Of a DNA stretch of 64,000 nt, positions 57,700 through 64,000 are shown piece by piece. The stretch's first letter is position 1. Each line of letters starts with the position of its first letter. This stretch comes from Narthecium ossifragum. Taxonomy: Eukaryota; Streptophyta; Magnoliopsida; Dioscoreales; Nartheciaceae. Both the position numbers and the translations under genes were made by a program. The notes beneath the pieces are model-generated. The model did not search any database. It had not been told where the DNA came from and saw nothing but the letters and a program-made list of their open reading frames with translations. The stretch covers positions 5,352,130-5,416,129 of the forward strand of contig OY986966.1 in NCBI GenBank assembly GCA_963920575.1. The letters are read 5' to 3'.

Positions 57700-58220
57700 G
57701 ATCACTAAAGCTCGAAATAGCGAGGGAGACGCTCGAGATGACGAGGGGGGCGAAGACGGCGAGGGGAGCGGAGACGCTGCGAGCTCTCGCGGGTGGATGG
57801 GAGATCTAGGGCATCGCTTGAGTGGATGGGACGCTCAAGACCAGGGGGTGGGGCGGGGGCGGCGTGGACGCTCGAGACCGAGGGCCGGTGGGGACGCCGC
57901 TCTCGCGAATGGAAGGAAGAGAGCTAGGGTTAGGGGCGGGGGCAGTGGGGGCGCTCGAGACCAGGGGCGGAGACGCTCGAGCTAGCGGGGGACGAGCTCG
58001 AGACCAAGGGGCGGAGATGGCTCGACAGGCGGGGGACGCTCGAGCTGGCGGGGGACAAGCTCGAGACCAGGGGGCGGAGACGACTCGGCAGGTGAGGGGC
58101 GCTTGAGACGGCGGAGGGGCGGTCGGTGACGAGCTCGAGACCAGGGGCGAAGATGGCTCGGCAGGCAGGAGATGATCGAGACGGTGGAGGGGCAACAGAG
58201 GACGAGCTCGAGACGTGCGA
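57700..58220. repeat. GC-rich tandem array with CTCGAG units
   Basis: Units containing GACGAGCTCGAGACCAGGGG followed by GCGGAGA and GGCTCGGCAGGCGGGGGACG repeat at 57991, 58054, 58128 and 58202 with 63-74-bp steps, and looser copies precede. Long stop-free frames on both strands are a by-product. The character resembles the MULE-2 TIR arrays, but the unit is different. Confidence 0.7.
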
Positions 58221-58877
58221 ATGGAAGAGATGGCGAGGAGAGAAATAGAAAGAGAATACATGGGGGAGAGGAGATGGCCCGTCACGTGAGGTCAGCGACC
58301 CACGTGGCGTCGGCATGGTTTCGTTTCTCATATTCTAATACCCTCCGCCCCCTCCTCTCCTCTCCATTTCACCGCATCCTTTGAGCCTCACATCAGAATG
58401 ATCACATGATAGCTAGACCCATCTAAATGCTGCTCACGCCACCCCACTTCACTATGGAATAAAGTGTCGTCCTCAGAATTGTGACCACACTAATCTATGG
58501 TAATAATGTAAACAGTGCTTTAGTAAAGCATTGCTATATCCACGAGGCCTTTGTACACCCAATCATGGCAACAATGCTTAGGGTCTATTTATTTCGCTAG
58601 CATTGTATCGCTCAATGCGACGTCAGATGTGTCTCTGTTTGTTTGACGTGCTGCATCCATACATCGAAATAACATCATCTAACACTAGCCAGAAAGCGTT
58701 TCGATGCAGCGTCCACATAGTAGGGTCAGCCCTGCTGCATCGGAGTGATCCAGCGCACCAAATAGAAACGCCACGATCTCTGGAAAACTTATTAATAATG
58801 AAATAAACAGTTAATAGAGAGCTTGACCTGTACTCTGTGTTTTCTTGGGTAGCTTGCTCCCCATCAGAAATGATTTG
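58221..58877. other. Intergenic, MITE-like sequence, no gene
   Basis: 58580-58780 has words suggesting inverted ends (GGTCTATTTATTTCGC near 58579 and CCAAATAGAAACGCC near 58758), possibly a MITE, but boundaries and duplication were not found. Confidence 0.35.
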
Positions 58878-59040
58878 TACATCCACGTCACATGTGCGTT
58901 TCGATAGACATGTATATAAATCAATAACGAACTTATCGATAGTGAGGTACCGATAAATTATACATGTCTATCGATAAATCACTACCGATAAACATATATT
59001 CAGAATCGGTAATGTGAGGATGCACCACTTGCGTGTGCAC
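58878..59040. repeat. Small palindromic repeat, copy 2 (downstream of the lectin kinase)
   Basis: About 163 bp, opening GTACATCCACGTCACATGTG and closing with CACTTGCGTGTGCAC. Core units at about 58899, 58933, 58969 and 59004 (for example TATCGATAGTGAGGTACCGA and TATCGATAAATCACTACCGA) have 34-36-nt steps. The layout matches the 40261-40434 copy. Confidence 0.65.
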
Positions 59041-59253
59041 CAATCACTGCTCTATTCCCGTATTAGACCGTAAGCTCGTGTTATTCCCATAAGCAAATCA
59101 AAAGAATACATAAGCTGTAAACGAATGGATCTAATCATCAGCCATACCAACCAAAAAAAATTATACATATTTTATACATACTTATATCTATATACCAATA
59201 ATCTAACACAAATGCTGCTGGTGGGTCCTATCGCCGGCGGATAACCGGAAATC

Positions 59254-61398
59254 TCATCCTCCGCTGGCGCCTCTTAGCGTGGTGGTTAGCGATGAATCCG
59301 ACGAGGATGAAGTGGATGAGTAGTTCATGGCAATGGCATTGTAATCCGAGGCGCTATCCTGCAAGCTGACCAGGAGGTGGTGGTTGGTGCTGAGTCCCAT
59401 GGACGGCTTCGTCGTTGGAACCGGCGGCGGCTCCGCCTCGCCGCCGAGCATCTGAACCACGCTGCGCATACCCGGCCTCGCCACCGGGTCTGGGTTCGAG
59501 CAAGCCAATCCCACCAATAAAACTCTCCTCATCTCCGCCTCCTCGTACTCTCCGGCGAGCCTCCCGTCCACGGCTTCCAGAACACGCCCCTCGCCGTGCA
59601 ACCGCCAGACCCATTCGACCAAATTGCGACCTTCGCTCACCTCGATCGGCCTCCGGCCGCACGCCACCTCGAGCACGAGCGCCCCAAAGCTGAAGACGTC
59701 AGTCTTCTCGGTTGCGCGGCCGCTGAGGAGGTACTCCGGGGCGAGGTAACCCATGGTGCCGGCGGTGATGGTGGCGTCGGGGGACTTGCCATGGTCTACC
59801 TGGCGCGCGAGCCCGAAGTCGCCGAGCCTCGCTCGGAAGCCCTCATCGAGCATCACGTTGCTCGACTTCACGTCGCGGTGGATCACCTGCCGCTCGCACT
59901 CCCGGTGGAGATAGGCCAACGCCGACGCCACCCCAGCAAGGATTTCCCTCCGGTACCGCCATTGCAACGGCGGCGACCGGGAGTTGAAGAGGACCATATC
60001 GAGGCTGCCATGAAGCATGTACTCATAGACTAATAAGATCTCTCCCTTCTCGTGACACCACCCTAGAAGCCGGACTAAGTTCCGGTGCCGGAGGCTGGCG
60101 ATGATTGAGAGCTCCGAGAGGAACTCCTCCCTCCCCTGCGCTCCGTCATTGCTATTCGCGTTCCCACTATGTATGCACCTCTTGACGGCGATCAGAGCGC
60201 CGGTCTCCGGTATGATGCCCTTGTAAACGGTGCCGAAGGCGCCGTGGCCGATGACGCGAGACTGGTCGAAGTCCCGGGTGGCGACGCTCAGCTCCCGATA
60301 GCTGAACTCCCTCGGGGAATTCACAATCTCCGCCGCCGAAGCCAAATTATCCCATTTCTTGAGTGATTTGGCCCTTTTCGCGAAGACCCAGATGAGCAAC
60401 CCGGCGGCGCTGGCGACCACGAAGGCCCCGGCCGTTGCCACCCCGGCCACCGCGGCGGGGCCCTGTCTACAGAGCCCATTGCTCTGGCAAGACGAGGAGG
60501 ACGAATGGGAGCTCATAGCGGTATCGTTAATCTTCGGGCTCTCCGCCGCCGACATCGAAATAGAGGGCGCCACCGCTGGCGGCGAAGGGCCGGTATTAGT
60601 ATGGTTTGAGAAAGGAGGCGGCTCCGTAGGCGGAGACGATGAGGAGAAGCTCCACCACTCAATGTCGTGGATCTCGGTGCTCCCCTGCGTCGAAGCAGAG
60701 AAACCCACGTACATGAAGTCGTCCACCAACCGGCCGAGGTCGAGAGGAAACGACACCAGCGGCGCCGCCGGCCGGACCCTGGCATAAGAAACAAACACTC
60801 GAAGAAGCCCATCATCGCCATACTCAACCCAAGACGTTATAAGCTTCCCACTCTTGAGATCAACGCCGGCGGAGTCGAGATCGGCGACCTGGGCGGAGAC
60901 CATACTCCCAACATCCACACCAACATGGTTCCCATTAATGTCATCGAACTCCAAGTCCATCGCCGTGTCGAACTCCACCGCCACGATCGGAGCAGAGCGG
61001 CCGCCGCCACCAGGATTACCAGCATCAGAGGAGTTAATGAGACCCATAAACCCACCGGCGTCGCCAAGAGAGCTATCGTCGGGAGACAAGACGAAGGCGA
61101 GGCCGCCGCCGATGGAGGAGGGGTTGAGGTTGGTGACCGAGAAGGAGAAGGTGGTGGAGAATGGAAGCGGCTGGCGGGTCACCGGGTGGCGGAGCCGCAC
61201 GGGCTCCGCATACAGAGCCCGCCCGGCTCCGGAGTTGGGCACCGGGAGGTCGCGGGTAAGCATAATGCTACGGTTCTTAAGGTGGGCGTCGCCAAGAAGC
61301 CTCAAGCTCCCCAGCGTCAGCGTTTCGAAGTCGAAGCTCGTCCCCTCCACCGCCGCCGCCACCAAGATGGCAGCTAGGAAATAGCTTATGCAGCTCAT
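59254..61398 (-). CDS. L-type lectin-domain receptor kinase, clade VIII-like
   Basis: A single exon of 714 residues. The start at 61398 gives a signal peptide (MSCISYFLAAILVAAAVEG); the open frame extends upstream, but that part is leader-like with GA/CT repeats. Residues about 20-265 are a legume lectin domain (SFDFETLTLGSLRLLGDAHL, GGGLAFVLSP, IVAVEFDTAMDLEFDDINGN, HVGVDVGSM, VGFSAST). A Ser/Pro-rich linker and a transmembrane helix (AGAFVVASAAGLLIWVFAKR) follow. The kinase has GHGAFGTVYKG, IAVKRC, VIHRDVKSSNVMLDE (RD kinase), DFGLARQ, GTMGYLAPEYL and DVFSFGALVLEVACGRRPIE. The arrangement and EFSYRELSVATRDFD fit LecRK-VIII.1/VIII.2, plasma-membrane receptors linked to stress and defence. 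It is intact and GC-rich. No intron, as usual for this family. Confidence 0.94.
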   Translation of the reverse strand: MSCISYFLAAILVAAAVEGTSFDFETLTLGSLRLLGDAHLKNRSIMLTRDLPVPNSGAGRALYAEPVRLRHPVTRQPLPFSTTFSFSVTNLNPSSIGGGLAFVLSPDDSSLGDAGGFMGLINSSDAGNPGGGGRSAPIVAVEFDTAMDLEFDDINGNHVGVDVGSMVSAQVADLDSAGVDLKSGKLITSWVEYGDDGLLRVFVSYARVRPAAPLVSFPLDLGRLVDDFMYVGFSASTQGSTEIHDIEWWSFSSSSPPTEPPPFSNHTNTGPSPPAVAPSISMSAAESPKINDTAMSSHSSSSSCQSNGLCRQGPAAVAGVATAGAFVVASAAGLLIWVFAKRAKSLKKWDNLASAAEIVNSPREFSYRELSVATRDFDQSRVIGHGAFGTVYKGIIPETGALIAVKRCIHSGNANSNDGAQGREEFLSELSIIASLRHRNLVRLLGWCHEKGEILLVYEYMLHGSLDMVLFNSRSPPLQWRYRREILAGVASALAYLHRECERQVIHRDVKSSNVMLDEGFRARLGDFGLARQVDHGKSPDATITAGTMGYLAPEYLLSGRATEKTDVFSFGALVLEVACGRRPIEVSEGRNLVEWVWRLHGEGRVLEAVDGRLAGEYEEAEMRRVLLVGLACSNPDPVARPGMRSVVQMLGGEAEPPPVPTTKPSMGLSTNHHLLVSLQDSASDYNAIAMNYSSTSSSSDSSLTTTLRGASGG

Positions 61399-62760
61399 TG
61401 CTAGGATGGGAACTCCTCCATTAGAGGCTTCCTTCACAATGTGGTATAGTAGGGGTGGGGGGGGGAGAGAGAGAGAGAGAGGAGTCTTGGGTTGGAAGGT
61501 AGGTGGAGTAGTGGGGGATGATGGATGGATGGACGGATGGATCGATGAGAGAGAGAGAAGAGAGAGAAGAGAGAGAAGAAGACAGAGGTGGATCCGAGGG
61601 GCAGATGGGGACAAGTGGCGGGATGGGGCAACACGTGTGCCACTTGCAACGGTAAACTGAAGGGGGAGAGGGCGGTGAGTGCACCAGGGGAAGGTGAGGG
61701 TAAGCGGCGAAAGTAACAAGCGAGTTGTGAAAGCAAAGCATGTCATATTGTCATGTGAGATGGGGAACCGGGCGGCGCTAAAAAGGTCTCGGTCTGTTTT
61801 GACGGACTATAATGGATACGTGGCGCGATTTGATTGGGTGACTCGAGGTCCCCTTGAGGATGAGGATGGAGGCTAAGTCGAGGTGATGAGTATTATTAAC
61901 TCTTATTGCATGCACGTAAAGTAAAAATTAGGTAAGGGTATTTTACAAATCACCCCCCTAATCTTAGTAAAACTATATTGTTGAAAACCATGTACTATGT
62001 AGAAATATTTACGTATCCTTTTTATAGTGGAATATTTCAAATAGTTTCCCTAAGTTATATGAAGAATTGACATAGGAGATTTCCTTTGCAATGAAGAAAA
62101 AAAAAAAATAAGGCATTTATCTGTAAAAAAAAGAGAGAAGATTCTTTTTGTGTACATGCGTGTGGCTTCTTTCTTCTTATCTTGGTGAAGGATTGCTGCT
62201 TTGTTTCCAATGCACGGCTCTATAGAGGGGGATTGTGTTTGAATTGGGAGTGGTGGTTCTATCTTATTATATCTAAGAAAAGTGGGTTCCATCTCTGAAC
62301 CTTGCAAGCTAGCTGTTTTACATTGTGCCATGTTACTTACACACAGCAGTGAGCAGCGAGGACCCATGTACAGTAGTGTCGCTATAATCCTCTCTACATT
62401 GGGATTGGATGTTCCCATTGTTGGACAGCCGTGGTTTATAATTCCAGCCCAACCATAATCATTCATTTGGGATTTCATTTATAAGTCTTGTGATGAATGC
62501 TTGTCACTTGTCCAACTAAGTTATGTAGGACTTTTTCTCACAGTTTGAATGTTTGGATTCATAAAGATGGTTGGAGCACTGGCAGCATATTATTATCACT
62601 AAACTATGGTTAGTTGAAGCTTGGCAGTGTGTCTACATCACATTTGAGAGATTACCATGAGATTTGTGCAGGATCTGTTTATCATCTACAAAGGTCATGC
62701 TAAAGCCTAGAAAACAAATTGGTAGTCCACAAACTAGATTAGCCCAAAACAAGCACAAAT
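61399..62760. other. Upstream region of the lectin kinase and spacer
   Basis: Contains simple repeats in the leader: a GA run at 61466-61483, GATGGATGGATGGACGGATG near 61520 and AGAGAGAAGAGAGAGAAGAG near 61553. Beyond 61880 the sequence is AT-rich without a gene. Confidence 0.6.
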
Positions 62761-62779
62761 CACTATCAACCTATGTTAC

Positions 62780-64000
62780 CGAGGAAAATATTCGAGTATC
62801 GATCGATGGATATCCATCGTCGAGATAGACACATGGCATTCGTCTAACAAGCCACAACCAGCTTACCTACGACGTCGTAAAGGTATGAGACGTGGACGAA
62901 TTAACGTTGACCCTAGTGGAATCACCGCAGGCGAGACTGCTCGGAAGCAGAGACGTCGACCAATGAAGGGAGATACGCATTAAATGTTACTTGATACCCG
63001 AGTTTAAAAACCATCATCACGCCGCCTTTATCATTATGACGATACGAGTCAATAGAGTGTCAAACAAGGTGCATAGCTACCCTATCACTCCACGGCAGTC
63101 GAAATATGTGTACAGTATAACAACACCAAAGTCGAACCCGAGCTTCTCAAGTCGAATCCGAGCTACATCGAGGAGATGTCGGAGTCAAGATGGAGACCCC
63201 GAGATCGAAACAATAGATCCAAGGCTAAGAACCAAACCCGGATCAAGGCTCGAGACGTCACATAAAGTAAGTAACCCCTAGGTCGAGTTCCAAATCAGGT
63301 GTGATGAAGCAATTCAAGGTCAAGTGGATGATGTATGAAGCCGAATACCACATCCGAGATCCAGACGACAGGAAGAGTCGAACCTTCACCATGATCCCAC
63401 AATCTATAAATCCCCTAAAACAAGGCGTGAAGGACGAAACGAGAAAACAAAGAAACGGCTATCTTCAGGCTACGTGTCAGGATGGCAGCGAAATCCGACC
63501 CATGATGAACCACGAATGATCGTGAGTGGTTGGTTGTGAACAATGGCTAGCAATAGGCCATGTGGAGGCGGTAACCCGAGGCATAAAATTACTTGCTAGT
63601 TTTTTAGCTATTGTAATCTTTCTTCGTGCGTTCTCATAGGAGCTTTCATCATTGCTGTAACCATTTGTTGTTGTTCAATGGAAATAAGTAATTAGTCATT
63701 CCTTTGCTTTATTATTCGTTTATCTTCTACTTAGGATTGGCTTAAACATTTACTCTAGGAGTAGTACGGCCATTCTTAGGAGTAGCCTATAATTCAAGCT
63801 AGGAGTAGAATAATCCTTATGATAACTGTTATCCTGTTCTTCATCACCATCATTCAGAAAACCCTACGACATTTCACATTTCCATAGACTTGAGTGTTAC
63901 ACAAAGTCATTTTAATTGAGACACGGATGAACCCATACACCCTTTTGATAATTCCTATGCAACGGTTGACACACCTCACGTGCCTGACGACCAAGTATCC
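62780..64000 (+). mobile_element. Probable LTR, cut by window edge
   Basis: Non-coding sequence with the order expected of an LTR: an upstream block with repeated TCGA words, a TATA box CTATAAATCC at 63404, and a TGTAATCTTTC / CAATGGAAATAAGT end-of-transcript zone at 63612-63690, followed by U5-like sequence. No LTR ends or coding region are visible, so this is a tentative call. Confidence 0.4.
63405..63411 (+). promoter_or_regulatory. Candidate TATA box of the right-edge LTR
   Basis: TATAAAT followed by CCCC, within the putative LTR about 280 bp before a poly(A)-signal-like zone. Confidence 0.35.

Noticed and set aside
57680..58331. Overlapping long open frames in GC-rich sequence
   Set aside because: Tandem GC-rich repeats without stop codons explain them; no domain or splice structure was seen.
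60359..61384. Long plus-strand frames opposite the lectin kinase
   Set aside because: Shadow frames of the GC-rich minus-strand gene, which has a complete, well-ordered receptor kinase sequence.

Overview
This is nuclear DNA of a flowering plant, most probably a non-grass monocot. The signs are GT-AG introns, a class III peroxidase, an S1FA homologue, an RLCK-VII kinase, an L-type lectin receptor kinase, GC-rich intronless genes beside AT-rich intergenic DNA, solo LTRs, Mutator-like elements (MULEs) and hAT elements. The species cannot be named from sequence alone. A run of 200 N at 49838-50037 marks a scaffold gap.

Layout. 1-6775 is retrotransposon-derived: a 2.5-kb LTR, a stub of Ty3/gypsy integrase, and older LTR-like debris. 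6776-11668 is a complete MULE ('MULE-1') with a perfect 9-bp target duplication. It carries a MULE transposase and a plant mobile domain gene, convergently arranged, and three arrays of a 35-nt-period palindrome. 12072-25424 is a gene island: S1FA, peroxidase 21-like, TMEM209-like, a DUF1685 gene, an unrecognised spliced gene (C-terminal exons only) and a THA8-like PPR gene. About 25700-34990 is a FAR1-type MULE ('MULE-2') with long tandem-repeat inverted ends, a decayed transposase, a GRF zinc-finger gene and a solo LTR. 36109-47982 is a second gene island: LPP-gamma/dolichyl-diphosphatase, isovaleryl-CoA dehydrogenase and an RLCK-VII kinase. 48885-58400 is repeat-rich: a non-autonomous hAT with a perfect 8-bp duplication, a FAR1 pseudogene broken by one solo LTR and one nested LTR pair, and a GC-rich tandem array. 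59254-61398 is the lectin receptor kinase, and the last 1.2 kb looks like part of another LTR.

The host genes are unrelated housekeeping or signalling genes: leucine catabolism, dolichol recycling, plastid intron splicing, cell-wall peroxidase, nuclear-envelope or membrane protein, and two kinases. They do not form a pathway cluster.

The most unusual structure is the palindrome family (ideal form ATCGGTACATAGGTACCGAT, repeated every 33-38 nt). It fills the non-coding intervals of MULE-1 in three arrays. It recurs in two small related repeats (40261-40434 upstream of IVD, 58878-59040 downstream of the lectin kinase) that lie outside any recognisable autonomous element.
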